DNA of 64,000 nucleotides from Frischella japonica (GCF_014489845.1 NZ_JABURY010000006.1:1-64000); one strand, 5' to 3'; positions 1-11,208 are shown, counted from the stretch's first letter. Translations and numbers: made by a program. Notes: a model not told the origin generated them from the letters alone.

Positions 1-643
1 TTATCTAAATCCATTAATCGAAAGTGTAGTTTATCTTTGATGGGCATTCAAGCTTTATGTTTAATATTAGAAATAAATATTATTATTGTTAAACTAATTT
101 GTTGTTTATTCATCTAAATTTAATTGGACGGTTTTGGGGGGCTGTGCTCTTTAGAGTAGGGATGATAAAAGCGATACCCACAGCATTGCTTTTTTGTAAG
201 GGGTTATTGTTTCAATGATTAAACTCGGTCCAACCGCTACATGAGCTTAAGCAATAGCAACAAATAAACGTAAATTTATTTGGCAGAATAATATTAACCT
301 TTATCATGAAAAAGGTATCAAGTGAAGTGAAAACATTCTGTACGCTTAGCTTTGCTAGTGCTGATTTTAGTGGTTAATATCTTGGTTCGAATTTGGCTTA
401 ACGAATAACCCTTTAAAAACTATCTGAAATACCAATTGAGGTATGATCCAAACTAAATTGTTTTTCGCATTTAGAAAAATGTAAAACCTATATTGGCACG
501 CTCAACCTTAGCTATGGTATAAATATCAAAAAATGACATAACTCACTAGTGATAGTGAGTATTTTTATAAAGTAGTTTGACATAATTTCCATCAATAGAC
601 CTTATTAAAGGTTATAAAATCATTGTATTTTGTCTGTAATTAA
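1..643. other. gene-free AT-rich left end of window
   Basis: I find no convincing gene in this stretch on either strand. Frames are broken by stops every few dozen codons. The only structure I can point to is a hairpin with arms ACTCACTA and TAGTGAGT near 541-561. It is followed by a short T-rich run on the plus strand, so it could be a weak terminator for something left of the window. The stretch near 120-215 is less AT-rich than its surroundings and might be a gene remnant, but no family is recognisable. Confidence 0.5.
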
Positions 644-1618
644 TTAAATGTTAATACCAATATTCATGGCTTTTGCTTTGCAATAAATATCATAACCAAC
701 ATAGACATCTAATATTGCCGTACCCACACTTTTAAAGAGTGTAATTTGCTGATCATTTTGCCGCCCATATTGTCTATTTAATACTAATTCTCCTAGTTCG
801 ATAAATTCTTCAGGTTTAACGAGGTTAGCTTGTATTGGGTCAATAATATCACCGGCTTCGCTAAATACACCTTCTTTCGTATCTAGGACTTTTAATGATG
901 CTTGTTTAACAATGTTTTCCGGAATTTCATGCATTTCGGGTGTGTAAGAACCGATTCCATTAATATGTGTACCTGCTTGTACTAATGCACCATTAAAGGT
1001 TGCTTGATGTGATGTTGTAACAGTTGTAATAATATCGGCTTTGGCAATATCTGCATCAAGATTTTGGGAATAATACATATTAGCACCAAAATGGGCAAAT
1101 CGATGATTCATATCATAGATAAATTGCTGAGCTTTAGCTTTGTTTAACCCATAAATTGCCACATTTTTCAATTTTCTTACGGTTAGCATGGCTTCTAACT
1201 GTGAGGCAGCTTGCCCACCAGTACCAATTAATACTGCGTTATCGCACTCTTTTTTAGCCAATAATTCGGTCGCGGCACCTTGTACGGCTCCGGTACGCAA
1301 CTGTGTTAAATAAGTACCGTCAATCATTGCACATACTTCACCTGTTTGTGGCTCAAGGATAAAAACTTGTGCGGGAACGGCTGGTTTGCCTAATTGTGGA
1401 TTAGCTGGGAAAATTGATACGACTTTTAAACCACAAATATCTAAATCTTTAATGTGGGCTGGCATAATCAGTGTTTGCCCATGCTGTGAACGAAAATGGT
1501 TACGTAAGGGTACATCACTTTGTCCTTCAGTGTAACTTTTCAAAGCTTGTTTATCCGCTTCGATAGCATCGCGCATAGTATAAATTTGCTGAATATCATT
1601 GGCACGGAGTATTAACAT
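644..1618 (-). CDS. ornithine cyclodeaminase / mu-crystallin family protein
   Basis: This 324-residue protein belongs to the ornithine cyclodeaminase/mu-crystallin family of NAD(P)-dependent enzymes. Members convert ornithine to proline with loss of ammonia, or reduce cyclic imino acids; the substrate here cannot be told from sequence. The Rossmann nucleotide-binding stretch GTGGQAASQ lies near residues 133-141. It is preceded by the family segment around TQLRTGAVQGAA. The length fits the family. The start is an ATG with an AAGGA ribosome-binding site six bases upstream. The gene stands alone, divergent from purL across 287 bases, so the two probably have separate promoters in that gap. I am confident of the family and not of the reaction. 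Confidence 0.85.
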   Translation of the reverse strand: MLILRANDIQQIYTMRDAIEADKQALKSYTEGQSDVPLRNHFRSQHGQTLIMPAHIKDLDICGLKVVSIFPANPQLGKPAVPAQVFILEPQTGEVCAMIDGTYLTQLRTGAVQGAATELLAKKECDNAVLIGTGGQAASQLEAMLTVRKLKNVAIYGLNKAKAQQFIYDMNHRFAHFGANMYYSQNLDADIAKADIITTVTTSHQATFNGALVQAGTHINGIGSYTPEMHEIPENIVKQASLKVLDTKEGVFSEAGDIIDPIQANLVKPEEFIELGELVLNRQYGRQNDQQITLFKSVGTAILDVYVGYDIYCKAKAMNIGINI

Positions 1619-1905
1619 AGTTTTTCCTTGCTAAACGTTAGTGGTATCAGATAATAATTAATATGAAGCTATTTTTTATTTATAGGCAAATACTAACTTT
1701 AAGGTTTAAAGCTAAATTGCTACCAAAGCATATGCTAGGTTAAATTGAACGTCAAATAATAGTTTTTGCTGAAAAGTAATCTGATAATAAGTCATGATTT
1801 ATCATTCACTTCACTGAAGAGATAATTTAAATTTTAACCATTTTCATTTATACTAATGCTCTATTTTCAGTTAGCCGATTATAATCTTAATAAAAGAGAA
1901 TTATT

Positions 1906-4900
1906 ATGGAAATCTTACGTGGCTCACCTGCATTATCGACCTTTCGAATAAATAAATTGCTTACTCTTTGTCATAATCAACACCTCCTTATTGAAAAAAT
2001 TTATGCTGAATATGTACACTTCGTTGATTTATCTGCGCCATTAGAACGTGATGAAAAGTTGACCTTAAATCAGTTATTAAGCTATGGCCCTCACGCTGAA
2101 CAACAGGAATTAACGGGACAGATTTTTGTGGTGATACCAAGAATTGGTACAATTTCACCATGGTCTTCAAAAGCTACCGATATCGCACATAATTGTGGTT
2201 TAAAACAGATTAGACGAATTGAACGTGGGATTGTTTACTGTATTGAAGGTGAATTGTTAACAGAGTCTCAATTCACTGAGTTCAGTGCATTAATTCATGA
2301 CCGTATGATGGAAAGTGTATTAACGAATTTAGCGGATGCTGAACAATTATTTTCCTTACAGCAGCCAGCGCCATTAACTACAATTGATATTTTAACGCAA
2401 GGTCGCCAAGCGTTGGAAGAAGCCAATAAACAATTGGGATTAGCGCTAGCAAGCGATGAAATTGAATACTTATTGGAAAGTTTTAATCAATTACAACGTA
2501 ATCCGAGTGATATTGAACTGTATATGTTTGCGCAGGCAAATTCTGAGCATTGTCGGCATAAAATTTTTAATGCTGATTGGATAATTGATGGAAAACCGCA
2601 AACGAAATCATTATTTAAAATGATTAAAAATTCCTTTGAAAAAACACCAGAGTTTGTCTCTTCAGCATATAAAGATAATGCAGCGGTGATGGATGGCTCA
2701 ATGGTGGGGCGTTTTTTTGCTGATAGTGATAATAATAGCTATCGATTTCATCAAGAATATGCTGATATTTTGATGAAAGTGGAAACACATAACCATCCGA
2801 CTGCTATTTCACCTTGGCCGGGTGCGGCAACGGGGAGTGGGGGTGAAATTCGTGATGAAGGTGCAACGGGTCGAGGAGCGAAGCCAAAAGCGGGCCTAGT
2901 CGGTTTTTCCGTATCTAATTTACGGATCCCGAATTTTGAGCAACCATGGGAAGAGGACTTTGGTAAGCCTGATCGTATTGTTTCGGCATTAGATATTATG
3001 CTTGAAGGTCCTTTAGGTGGTGCAGCATTCAATAATGAATTTGGTCGTCCGGCATTGCTTGGGTATTTCCGCACTTATGAAGAAGAAGTGCAAAGTCATA
3101 ATGGTAAGGAATTACGCGGTTATCATAAACCAATCATGTTAGCCGGTGGTATAGGTAATATTCGTAAGGAACATATTCAAAAAGGTGAATTTCCACCCGG
3201 ATCAAAATTAATCGTATTAGGTGGTCCATCGATGAATATTGGTTTAGGGGGGGGAGCTGCCTCATCAATGACTTCCGGTCAATCAGACGAAAATTTAGAT
3301 TTTGCCTCCGTACAACGTGATAATCCCGAAATGGAACGACGCTGCCAGGAAGTAATTGACCATTGTTGGCAATTGGGCGAAAACAATCCAATTTTATTTA
3401 TTCATGATGTCGGCGCTGGGGGATTGTCTAATGCTATGCCTGAACTAGTGAGTGATGGCGGTTGTGGCGGACAGTTTGAATTACGCAAAATATTAAACGA
3501 TGAGCAGGGAATGTCGCCGTTACAAATTTGGTGTAATGAATCTCAAGAGCGTTATGTATTAGCGATTGCACCCGAAAGTTTATCATTATTTGAGGCATTA
3601 TGCCGGCGAGAACGGGCGCCTTATGCCGTTATTGGTGAAGCGACGGCTAAGCAAGATTTAGTCTTGCACGATGAGTATTTTAACAATAATCCCATTGATT
3701 TACCGCTAGATGTGCTACTAGGTAAAACGCCTAAAATGTTACGTAATGTCACCTCACAACAGGCTAAAGGTGATCATTTAGCGCTAGAAAAAATAGATAT
3801 TGCTGATGCGATTAAACGAGTCCTTCATCTACCAACCGTGGCAGAAAAAACCTTTTTAATTACCATTGGTGATCGCTCGGTAACTGGGATGGTAACGCGT
3901 GATCAAATGGTTGGACCTTGGCAGATTCCGGTTGCCGATTGTGCTGTTACATCTGCTAGTTTAGATAGTTATTATGGTGAAGCGATGGCGATGGGAGAAC
4001 GAGCACCGGTAGCCTTACTCGATTTTGCTGCCTCTGCCAGATTGGCAGTTGGTGAGGCATTAACTAATATTGCAGGCAACCAGATTGGTGATATAAAACG
4101 GATAAAATTGTCGGCTAATTGGATGGCGGCGGCCGGTCATGCAGGTGAAGACGCAGGGTTATATGCCGCAGTAAAAGCCGTTGGTGAAGAACTTTGCCCT
4201 GCTTTGGGGTTAGCCATTCCAGTGGGTAAAGACTCCATGTCAATGAAAACAACATGGCATGAAAATGGTATTCAAAAAGAGATGACAGCACCATTATCTT
4301 TAGTGATTTCAGCATTTGCGCGCGTTGAAGATGTGCGAAAAACGGTTACACCGCAATTAACGACATCGGCTAATCGTTTATTGTTTATTGATTTAGGTTG
4401 TGGACAGCAAACCATAGGAGCTACTGCATTAGCACAAGTTTATCGTCATTTAGGTAATCAAGCTGCCGATGTCCGAAATGTGGAAGTATTGGCGAACTTC
4501 TATCGAGCAATGCAACAGTTAGTGGAAAAAAGTCAGATTGTTGCTTATCACGATCGTTCTGACGGGGGATTGATTGTCACATTATTAGAAATGGCTTTTG
4601 CAGGACATTGTGGTTTAGCCATAGATATTTCAGCTTTAGGCGATAATCCAATCACCGCATTATTTACTGAAGAGCTTGGTTGTGTTATTCAGGTTGCTGA
4701 TAACGCACTGAAGGATGTAAATCATTGTTTAGCTTCTTTTGGGCTGGCTGATTATGTTTATGATCTAGGTCAGTCAACGGTGGGCGATCAGATAACCATT
4801 ATTCATAATCAGCAATTGATTTACCAACAAAAACGCAGCCTGTTAAGAACTGTATGGGCTGAAACAACGTGGCAAATGCAACGGTTACGAGATAATCCAG

Positions 4901-5790
4901 AATGTGCTGATGATGAACACTTTGCCAAACAGCGTGAAGAGGATCCAGGATTGAACGTTAAATTGACGTTTGATATTCATGAGGATATTGCTGCACCTTA
5001 TATTGTAAAAGGTATTAAACCTAAAATTGCGATATTGCGTGAACAAGGTGTGAATTCTCATGTTGAAATGGCTGCTGCATTTTATCGTGTTGGATTTGCT
5101 GCGTTTGATGTTCATATGACGGATCTCTTATCAGGCAGAACGCAATTAGATGATTTTCAAGCATTAGTTGCCTGTGGTGGTTTCTCTTATGGTGATGTTT
5201 TAGGTGCAGGTGGTGGTTGGGCTAAGTCAATTTTATTTAATCCTGCAGTGCGTGATGCCTTTGCGAGATTTTTCCAACGTTCAGATACCTTATCATTAGG
5301 AGTATGTAATGGTTGCCAAATGATGTCACACCTCAAAGAGTTAATACCTGGCGCTGAGTTATGGCCACGTTTTGTTCGTAATTTATCTGAACGTTTTGAA
5401 GCACGTTTTAGTTTAGTGCAAATTCAAAACAGTCCATCACTCTTTTTTGATGGTATGGCTCAATCGCATATGCCTATCGCCGTATCACATGGTGAGGGAC
5501 GTGTTGAGGTTAAGGATAATGAACATTTAAATGCATTGGAACAATCACAGTTAGTCGCCGTGCGCTATATTGATCATTTTGCAACTGTTACCGAGGATTA
5601 TCCAGCTAATCCAAATGGTTCGCCACGCGGTATTACAGCCGTCACTACGCCAGATGGTCGAGCAACGATTATGATGCCACACCCAGAGCGGGTGTTTAGA
5701 ACGGTGAGCAATTCATGGCATCCTGATAATTGGGGCGAAGATAGTCCGTGGATGCGAATGTTCCGTAATGCGCGTAAACAATTAAATTAA
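1906..5790 (+). CDS. purL: phosphoribosylformylglycinamidine synthase (PurL)
   Basis: PurL catalyses the fourth step of de novo purine synthesis, converting FGAR, glutamine and ATP to FGAM in the cytoplasm. The 1294-residue protein is the large single-chain type, one residue shorter than the E. coli enzyme. It has an N-terminal PurS-like region, two AIR-synthase-like halves (the first containing [20 protein letters not shown]) and a C-terminal class I glutamine amidotransferase. The amidotransferase nucleophile is Cys1134 in [10 protein letters not shown], and the His-Glu pair lies in PHPER near the C-terminus. The start ATG is preceded by AAAGAGAA. In E. coli purL lies next to mltF-tadA; here those genes are about 40 kb away. 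I saw no clear PurR box upstream. Confidence 0.98.
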   Translation: MEILRGSPALSTFRINKLLTLCHNQHLLIEKIYAEYVHFVDLSAPLERDEKLTLNQLLSYGPHAEQQELTGQIFVVIPRIGTISPWSSKATDIAHNCGLKQIRRIERGIVYCIEGELLTESQFTEFSALIHDRMMESVLTNLADAEQLFSLQQPAPLTTIDILTQGRQALEEANKQLGLALASDEIEYLLESFNQLQRNPSDIELYMFAQANSEHCRHKIFNADWIIDGKPQTKSLFKMIKNSFEKTPEFVSSAYKDNAAVMDGSMVGRFFADSDNNSYRFHQEYADILMKVETHNHPTAISPWPGAATGSGGEIRDEGATGRGAKPKAGLVGFSVSNLRIPNFEQPWEEDFGKPDRIVSALDIMLEGPLGGAAFNNEFGRPALLGYFRTYEEEVQSHNGKELRGYHKPIMLAGGIGNIRKEHIQKGEFPPGSKLIVLGGPSMNIGLGGGAASSMTSGQSDENLDFASVQRDNPEMERRCQEVIDHCWQLGENNPILFIHDVGAGGLSNAMPELVSDGGCGGQFELRKILNDEQGMSPLQIWCNESQERYVLAIAPESLSLFEALCRRERAPYAVIGEATAKQDLVLHDEYFNNNPIDLPLDVLLGKTPKMLRNVTSQQAKGDHLALEKIDIADAIKRVLHLPTVAEKTFLITIGDRSVTGMVTRDQMVGPWQIPVADCAVTSASLDSYYGEAMAMGERAPVALLDFAASARLAVGEALTNIAGNQIGDIKRIKLSANWMAAAGHAGEDAGLYAAVKAVGEELCPALGLAIPVGKDSMSMKTTWHENGIQKEMTAPLSLVISAFARVEDVRKTVTPQLTTSANRLLFIDLGCGQQTIGATALAQVYRHLGNQAADVRNVEVLANFYRAMQQLVEKSQIVAYHDRSDGGLIVTLLEMAFAGHCGLAIDISALGDNPITALFTEELGCVIQVADNALKDVNHCLASFGLADYVYDLGQSTVGDQITIIHNQQLIYQQKRSLLRTVWAETTWQMQRLRDNPECADDEHFAKQREEDPGLNVKLTFDIHEDIAAPYIVKGIKPKIAILREQGVNSHVEMAAAFYRVGFAAFDVHMTDLLSGRTQLDDFQALVACGGFSYGDVLGAGGGWAKSILFNPAVRDAFARFFQRSDTLSLGVCNGCQMMSHLKELIPGAELWPRFVRNLSERFEARFSLVQIQNSPSLFFDGMAQSHMPIAVSHGEGRVEVKDNEHLNALEQSQLVAVRYIDHFATVTEDYPANPNGSPRGITAVTTPDGRATIMMPHPERVFRTVSNSWHPDNWGEDSPWMRMFRNARKQLN

Positions 5791-5806
5791 AAATGGTAGT
5801 AAAAAT

Positions 5807-5837
5807 AAAAGGGGCATCATTAAGATTAGCCCCTTTT
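5807..5837. terminator. bidirectional terminator between purL and pflA
   Basis: The arms AAAAGGGGC and GCCCCTTTTT form a strong stem, with A and T runs on both sides. It lies between the convergent ends of purL (plus) and pflA (minus) and can terminate both. Confidence 0.85.
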
Positions 5838-5869
5838 TAATTGTAATCACCATGATTTGATAACAATCA

Positions 5870-6649
5870 CTATTTACTAAAGGTAACTTCATGGCCATAG
5901 CTTTGGATAATTTGTTGAATACGATCCATAGTTTCACGTGGTGGTGGTTCGACTCCTTCCAACATATATTTATCGCCTAAGGTAGCCCATTTGTATGCCC
6001 CCATTTTGTGATAAGGAAGCATTTCGACTTTTTCAATATTTTGCATACCTTGAATAAATTTACCTAGACGATGGGCTGAATCATCATCATCAGACCAACC
6101 CGGTACAACCACATAACGAATCCATGTGCGTTTATTAATTTTTTGCAAATATTTGGCGAATTCTAAAACACGTTTATTCGATACGCCGACTAGTTTTTGA
6201 TGAATATCATCGTTAAGTTGTTTAAGATCAAGCATAACTAAATCAGTTTGTTCCATTAAAGCATTGGTCGTTGCATCAATATTACGTGCATAACCATTAG
6301 TATCTAAACAGGTGCCAATACCTTGCTCATGACAGGCTTTAAACCATTGTGTTACAAACTCGGCTTGCAGCATGGCTTCACCACCTGAAGCAGTAACACC
6401 GCCGCCATTGGGAATGATGAAATGTTTGTAAGTTACAATCTCTTTCATCAGCTCATCAACGGTAACTTCACGACCTGCTTTAAGATCCCAAGTATCGCGG
6501 TTATGGCAATACAGACAACGCATTAGGCAGCCTTGAAAAAAAACGATAAAACGAATACCGGGACCATCCACCGTACCAAAGGATTCAAAAGAGTGAATCC
6601 GACCCTTTATCGCTTGTTTGGTTGTCATAATAATATTTTGTTGCTCCAT
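5870..6649 (-). CDS. pflA: pyruvate formate-lyase-activating enzyme (PflA)
   Basis: This radical SAM enzyme puts the glycyl radical on pyruvate formate-lyase under anaerobic conditions. The iron-sulfur motif CLMRCLYC (CxxxCxxC) is present near residues 41-48, after the family segment [17 protein letters not shown] conserved [11 protein letters not shown] segment follows. The protein has 259 residues from the first ATG, against 246 in E. coli. A second ATG at residue 8 ([14 protein letters not shown]) is nearer the usual length and may be the true start. In relatives pflA follows pflB directly. Here pflB ends about 20 kb upstream on the same strand, with the ter island and a group II intron between them, so pflA needs its own promoter (see the FNR-like site at 6710-6723). 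Confidence 0.97.
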   Translation of the reverse strand: MEQQNIIMTTKQAIKGRIHSFESFGTVDGPGIRFIVFFQGCLMRCLYCHNRDTWDLKAGREVTVDELMKEIVTYKHFIIPNGGGVTASGGEAMLQAEFVTQWFKACHEQGIGTCLDTNGYARNIDATTNALMEQTDLVMLDLKQLNDDIHQKLVGVSNKRVLEFAKYLQKINKRTWIRYVVVPGWSDDDDSAHRLGKFIQGMQNIEKVEMLPYHKMGAYKWATLGDKYMLEGVEPPPRETMDRIQQIIQSYGHEVTFSK

Positions 6650-6709
6650 AAATAATCTCTAATAATTGCTCACATTGTTGTAACTGAGACATTTTAACCT
6701 AGATAACTT

Positions 6710-6723
6710 TCGATATATATCAA
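6710..6723 (-). promoter_or_regulatory. FNR-like site upstream of pflA
   Basis: Read on the minus strand the site is TTGATATATATCGA. This matches the FNR consensus TTGAT-N4-ATCAA at nine of ten fixed positions. Its centre is about 67 bases upstream of the pflA start codon, with a poor -10-like TACAAC in between. Oxygen-responsive control fits a pflA gene cut off from the focA-pflB promoter. The site was found by eye, and chance matches occur in AT-rich DNA. Confidence 0.5.
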
Positions 6724-6852
6724 TTGTAACAATTAAATATGGGTTTTATTTTTCCCATACAATCTATTTTAAATGATCAATGTGGGATTTTTAACGCAGC
6801 CAATTGGGTTAAACAATAGATAACGTGAAGGTAAAATACATAATAGAGGAAT

Positions 6853-6884
6853 AAAAAATAGTGCCCAAAAGGACACTATTTTGC
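6853..6884. terminator. terminator at the end of the ter operon
   Basis: On the minus strand, arms AAAATAGTGTCC and GGGCACTATTTT (one mismatch) close a TTTT loop and are followed by Ts. The hairpin lies about 110 bases after the terE stop codon, and the other strand also ends in Ts. The rest of the 343-base gap 6650-6992 holds the pflA promoter region and no gene. Confidence 0.75.
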
Positions 6885-6992
6885 TTTTTAATTACTTTAT
6901 TGCAACGTTTAATAAAATGTTAAGTCAATTTATAGGAAAACCTAAAAAGTAGACTAATTAATATTTTATTCGTTTACATGCTGTGAAAAAGG

Positions 6993-7568
6993 TTAAATGG
7001 AAACACCATAGTTTGCAGCAACGGCAGCTAAACCACCGGCAAATCCCTGACCGACGGCTTTGAATTTCCATTCAGAACCATGGCGATATAGTTCACCGAA
7101 TATCATAGCGGTTTCTGTTGAAGCATCTTCTGACAGATCGAAACGCGCTATTTCAACACCAGTATCATTATTAAAAATGCGAATAAAGCTATTACTTACC
7201 ATACCGAAGTTTTGCTTACGCTTTTCAGCATCATAGATAGTTACACTAAATACCAGTTTTTTTACATCAGCTGGCACTTGCGTTAAGTTAATTTTAAGTT
7301 GTTCATCATCGCCGTCACCTTCACCAGTTAGGTTATCGCCCTGATGCTCAACTGAGCCGCACGGGCTCGTTTTGTTATTAAAGAAAATAAAATGAGAATC
7401 TGACAAGACTTTATCATTCTCGCTAACCATAAATAAGGAAGCGTCTAAATCAAATGCTTGTCCGTCTGTAACTCTTGCATCCCAACCTAAGCCAACCATA
7501 GCTACAGTCATAGTAGGTGCTTCTTTAGTTAATGATACATTGCCACCTTTAACTAATGATACTGCCAT
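6993..7568 (-). CDS. terE: TerD-family protein TerE
   Basis: This 191-residue single TerD-domain protein is closest to plasmid/EHEC TerE, sharing the start [20 protein letters not shown] and the end [14 protein letters not shown]. The family is cytoplasmic and TerD domains bind calcium. They contribute to resistance to tellurite, phage and some colicins by an unknown mechanism. The acidic segment [13 protein letters not shown], thought to bind metal, is intact near residues 97-109. The start has a strong GGAGGT site. It is the last gene of the ter cluster, 16 bases after terD. A terF gene would normally follow, but none does. Confidence 0.93.
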   Translation of the reverse strand: MAVSLVKGGNVSLTKEAPTMTVAMVGLGWDARVTDGQAFDLDASLFMVSENDKVLSDSHFIFFNNKTSPCGSVEHQGDNLTGEGDGDDEQLKINLTQVPADVKKLVFSVTIYDAEKRKQNFGMVSNSFIRIFNNDTGVEIARFDLSEDASTETAMIFGELYRHGSEWKFKAVGQGFAGGLAAVAANYGVSI

Positions 7569-7584
7569 TTATAATACCTCCAGA

Positions 7585-8163
7585 TTAAGATGCATTAATA
7601 CCATATTGTTGACATACTGAAGCTAAACCACCGGCATAGCCTTGTCCAACAGCGCGGAATTTCCATTCACCATTATGACGATAAAGTTCACCAAATAACA
7701 TTGCTGTTTCAGTAGAAGCATCTTCGGTTAAATCGTAACGAGCAACTTCAATTTGAGAATCATCATTAACTAAGCGAATAAATGCCCCTGTAACTTGACC
7801 AAAGCTTTGTTTACGAACTGTAGCATCGTGAATGGTTACCACAAACACTAATTTAGCAACATCAGCGGGAATTTTATCCAGTTTGATTTTAATTGATTCA
7901 TCATCACCTTCACCTTCACCGGTTCTATTATCACCCGTATGTTCGACAGAACCATCAGCTGAACGTAAGTTATTATAAAATATGAAGTCTGAATCACTAC
8001 GCACTTTGCCATTGTCAGCTAAAAGGAAAACTGAAGCATCAAGGTCATAATCTTGACCATCGGTAGCACGTACATCCCAACCTAATCCAATTAGGACATT
8101 CTTCATACCTGGATCAGTTTTACTTAAAGAAACATTACCACCTTTAGAAAGTGAAACACCCAT
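7585..8163 (-). CDS. terD: TerD-family protein TerD
   Basis: This 192-residue TerD-domain protein is nearly colinear with the reference TerD, beginning [15 protein letters not shown] and ending [10 protein letters not shown]. The metal-binding-type loop [13 protein letters not shown] is intact, as is the paralogue-wide segment [19 protein letters not shown]. The start has AAGGAG upstream. It lies between terC and terE, as in plasmid-borne clusters. TerD proteins are soluble and bind calcium. The exact role in stress resistance is unknown. Confidence 0.95.
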   Translation of the reverse strand: MGVSLSKGGNVSLSKTDPGMKNVLIGLGWDVRATDGQDYDLDASVFLLADNGKVRSDSDFIFYNNLRSADGSVEHTGDNRTGEGEGDDESIKIKLDKIPADVAKLVFVVTIHDATVRKQSFGQVTGAFIRLVNDDSQIEVARYDLTEDASTETAMLFGELYRHNGEWKFRAVGQGYAGGLASVCQQYGINAS

Positions 8164-8192
8164 TTTAAACTCCTTGTATTATTAAATTACAT

Positions 8193-9227
8193 TTACTTAT
8201 TTTCATCTTCTTGTTTAGAAGGGAATAAAAAACTGGCAATAATACCGATAGCTAATACAACTAATATGATAATTAGGCTTGCTGTAGCTGAAATACTATA
8301 ACCATGATGCCATAAATGCTCTGAGGCATTTAAAAATAATTTAAAAGCAATAAAAAATAATATGACAACAACGGATTTTTCGAGATGCACTAAAAATCGT
8401 TTTAATGCTTCTAAAACAAAATATAAACTACGTAAGCCAAGAATGGCGAACATCATTGCGCTATAAATTATCAATGGTTCGCGACTTACCGCAATAACAG
8501 CTGGCACTGAATCAAATGCAAACATGACATCGGAAATTTCAATAACTGCTAAACATAAAAATAGAGGCGTGGCATAGATGGCAGATTTTGCTGTGCGATT
8601 TACCACAAGATCTTTATTTTCGGGTTTAGTTAATTCTTCATCGACATGTTGCCGATTAATAAAGAAATTGTGACCATATATTTTTGGCCAAACGGGGAAA
8701 AATCGTTTAACTAAACGATAAGCCAAATGTTGAGAATAATCTTCGATTTCTTCTTCATTATCATTACTTTTTAGCATCATTACTGCAGTCCACCCGACCA
8801 CTAGTGCAAACGCTAACTCAACATATGAACCTAAACTAAGTAATCCCGTTCCTATAACAACAAAAATACCTCTAAATATAATGGCGCCTATAATGCCCCA
8901 ATACAAAATTCGATGCCAGTATTTGCTTGGTATGGAAAACCAAGAGAAAATGGCCATCATCACAAAGAGATTATCAACTGACAGCACTTTTTCTAAGGCA
9001 TAACCGGTTAAAAACAAACTTCCGACCTCAGAACCAAAATCGTAAAAAAGATATGCTGCAAATAGCATGGATACGGCAATCCAAAACACAGACCAAAGTG
9101 CAGCACTTTTTAAACTAATTACACTATCTTTACGATGTGAAAAGAGATCAATAAAAAGGGCACCAACCAATAAAACTACAAATACAATGGCGGTTTGAAT
9201 TGGGAAACCAAGAAATGTTGTTGTCAT
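8193..9227 (-). CDS. terC: TerC-family integral membrane protein
   Basis: TerC is the membrane component of ter systems. The family is linked to metal-ion export, notably manganese in other TerC homologues. The protein has about 344 residues and seven or more hydrophobic segments. The TerC core is visible as GYALEKVLSVDNLFV and EISDVMFAFDSVPAV, each with the acidic residues expected inside the membrane. I start it at the second ATG (9225-9227), which has AGGA five bases upstream; the ATG two codons earlier overlaps that site. The gap to terA upstream is only about 140 bases, so terB, which normally sits here, is absent. Confidence 0.95.
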   Translation of the reverse strand: MTTTFLGFPIQTAIVFVVLLVGALFIDLFSHRKDSVISLKSAALWSVFWIAVSMLFAAYLFYDFGSEVGSLFLTGYALEKVLSVDNLFVMMAIFSWFSIPSKYWHRILYWGIIGAIIFRGIFVVIGTGLLSLGSYVELAFALVVGWTAVMMLKSNDNEEEIEDYSQHLAYRLVKRFFPVWPKIYGHNFFINRQHVDEELTKPENKDLVVNRTAKSAIYATPLFLCLAVIEISDVMFAFDSVPAVIAVSREPLIIYSAMMFAILGLRSLYFVLEALKRFLVHLEKSVVVILFFIAFKLFLNASEHLWHHGYSISATASLIIILVVLAIGIIASFLFPSKQEDENK

Positions 9228-9369
9228 TTTCATCCTAACTTATTCATAAATTTATTTATTAGTTCTAATACATCATATGATTTACCATAACATTGTTTTA
9301 GAACGACTTTCTTACTTCTATTTATATTTTAATGATTTATAGGGATTTTAACACAATTAATTACTTAAT

Positions 9370-10542
9370 TTATTTTCTCCCTGCACTCCATCTAAAACCC
9401 CAACCATAGGCATAATCTAATTCTCTTTGGCTACGAAAATAGCGATTAATACGTTCGACGTTTATCGCCCCATTATCATTTTTTAATCGTGCTATAGCAC
9501 ATAAGATATTGCTGTTATTGCCATCGGTGAGAAATGTTTCAATGACAGGTTGATCGGGTACATGAATGCGGACGACACCATCGGCTTGGCTCCAATTAGG
9601 CAGTCCTTCGTAGATAAAGGTGTAAATTAACACTTCATCAATATTATTCCAATGTGAGCCATTAATGTATATCCATTCACCATCTTGATTTGCACCAGTA
9701 CGATCATCACCCATAAGTTCAACATAACATGGAGATTGAAATGAGCCAAAACAATTACCAAGCGCTTGAATCACATGAATACTCTGATCTTTTAACCTTA
9801 CAAAGGCCGCTAGATCTAAGTCAATATTTGGAGACCGATTAAAGAACTCTGATAAGAATCCTTTTTTCGTGGGCTGTTCTTGTTTGTTCCAGTTTAAGTT
9901 TATGCCAATTTTTCCATAATCATTTCTTTTCGAAAGACTGACGGATGTTCTATCTTTAGATAATGAAATTTTATTTAAATTTACACTACTGCTTGTGGTG
10001 GTATTATTTACTGTAGAAGTAGGAACGGGAGGCGTCGGTTCATCGATGACATTGACACCAAAATGTTCGGCTAAAGGTTTTAATCCACCATTGAATCCCT
10101 GTGCAATAAATCTAAATTTCCATTCGGTATTACGACGATAAATTTCTCCCATAATCAGCGCTTTTTCTTGTCGGTTGTTGATATCAACTTCACCAAGTGC
10201 GATGACTTCATTATTACAATCGAGTTGAATCGATAAATTTTTTAATTGACTAATTGGCGAGTATTGATCACAAGTAATAGTAAAAGCAATTTTTTGTACT
10301 TCGGCAGATAACTTTGTCAAGTCAACCCGAAACTCATGATTATTATTATGGGTTTGTTGCCAAATAATAGAAGCATCTTGATTTTTTGGTTGACCATAAA
10401 AGATCATATCTAAATCATCTTTAACTTTATCATTGGCAAATAATCGAAATGCTGAGGCATCAACAGGTAAGCCAGAATTGATTTTAATATTGATGACACC
10501 TTGATTAAGGACTATATTAGCACCTAAAGATAAATTGATCAT
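9370..10542 (-). CDS. terA: TerA: tandem TerD-like domain protein
   Basis: This 390-residue protein has two TerD-like halves. The N-terminal half (about 1-165) ends in the typical WKFRFIAQGFNGGLKPLAEHF. A Thr/Ser/Asn-rich linker (about 168-190) follows, then a second, divergent TerD-like half. The second half contains DLDLAAFVRL and GDDRTGANQDG in place of the usual acidic GEGDGDDE loop, so its metal site is probably altered. It also carries the lysine/hydrophobic insert KKGFLSEFFNR seen in TerZ and TerX. Its ATG overlaps the terZ stop codon as ATGA, which indicates translational coupling. The size fits TerA of plasmid ter clusters. Confidence 0.9.
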   Translation of the reverse strand: MINLSLGANIVLNQGVINIKINSGLPVDASAFRLFANDKVKDDLDMIFYGQPKNQDASIIWQQTHNNNHEFRVDLTKLSAEVQKIAFTITCDQYSPISQLKNLSIQLDCNNEVIALGEVDINNRQEKALIMGEIYRRNTEWKFRFIAQGFNGGLKPLAEHFGVNVIDEPTPPVPTSTVNNTTTSSSVNLNKISLSKDRTSVSLSKRNDYGKIGINLNWNKQEQPTKKGFLSEFFNRSPNIDLDLAAFVRLKDQSIHVIQALGNCFGSFQSPCYVELMGDDRTGANQDGEWIYINGSHWNNIDEVLIYTFIYEGLPNWSQADGVVRIHVPDQPVIETFLTDGNNSNILCAIARLKNDNGAINVERINRYFRSQRELDYAYGWGFRWSAGRK

Positions 10543-11132
10543 GGTTTCACCACCTTTTCGACTATCTGTGGATATATATCTTTAATCGTTCTTCCATTAC
10601 AAGGGAAACCTTGGGCGGTAAAATCCCATGAACCACCATTACGTTTTAATGTGGCAATAATAATGCCAGTATGCGGACCTTGCTCCGTTAATTGATAACG
10701 TGCTAATTCTTGATTATTTTGATCTAACACCCGACAAAAGGCATTATCGACATCATTAAAAGTTTGGCCCCTAAAACTATTCACAGTAAAGACTAAATAC
10801 TCAACCTCAAAAGGCAGTTTTGTTAAATCAACTTTTATGACTTCATCATCACCGTCACCTTCTCCGGTTAGGTTGTCCCCACTATGAATAACAGAACGGC
10901 ATTTGGATTTTAAATGACAAAACCAAACCTCATCGATATTCTTACCGTTAACATCTAACATTATACAACTAGCATCTAGATCAATAGAGTCGGTAATGCC
11001 ACCAAATAATGATGATAAAAACCCTTTTTTCTCTTTTTTAATCGGATCCCAGCCGAGACCAAAATGAAGTTTACTTAATGCGGTAGATTGTTTTTTTAGT
11101 GAGATGGTTTGGTTCTTATTCAGTGATACCAT
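10539..11132 (-). CDS. terZ: TerD-family protein TerZ
   Basis: This 197-residue TerD-domain protein begins MVSLNKNQTISLKKQ. It has the full metal loop [13 protein letters not shown] and a C-terminal Cys in GFPCNGRT. Between GLGWD and DLDAS it carries a lysine-rich insert, KKEKKGFLSSLFGG, which TerD and TerE lack. The start has GAGGAAA upstream. It is the first of the terZ-A-C-D-E run and lies 76 bases after the aldolase gene, so a promoter or processing site in that gap is possible. Confidence 0.92.
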   Translation of the reverse strand: MVSLNKNQTISLKKQSTALSKLHFGLGWDPIKKEKKGFLSSLFGGITDSIDLDASCIMLDVNGKNIDEVWFCHLKSKCRSVIHSGDNLTGEGDGDDEVIKVDLTKLPFEVEYLVFTVNSFRGQTFNDVDNAFCRVLDQNNQELARYQLTEQGPHTGIIIATLKRNGGSWDFTAQGFPCNGRTIKDIYPQIVEKVVKP

Positions 11133-11208
11133 GTAAATTTCCTCTATCCCTAAAGTTTTCTGATTTTAATAGTATTTAAAATGATTATTTGCTGATGATA
11201 ACATTTGA

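Noticed and set aside
120-215. Possible gene fragment in the left-end region
   Set aside because: A short minus-strand frame can be read here but is broken within about 30 codons in every frame, and no family could be named.
2751-3074. 107-codon minus-strand frame inside purL
   Set aside because: It is antisense to a conserved part of PurL. The Pro/Ser/Arg-rich composition is typical of a shadow of a conserved gene.
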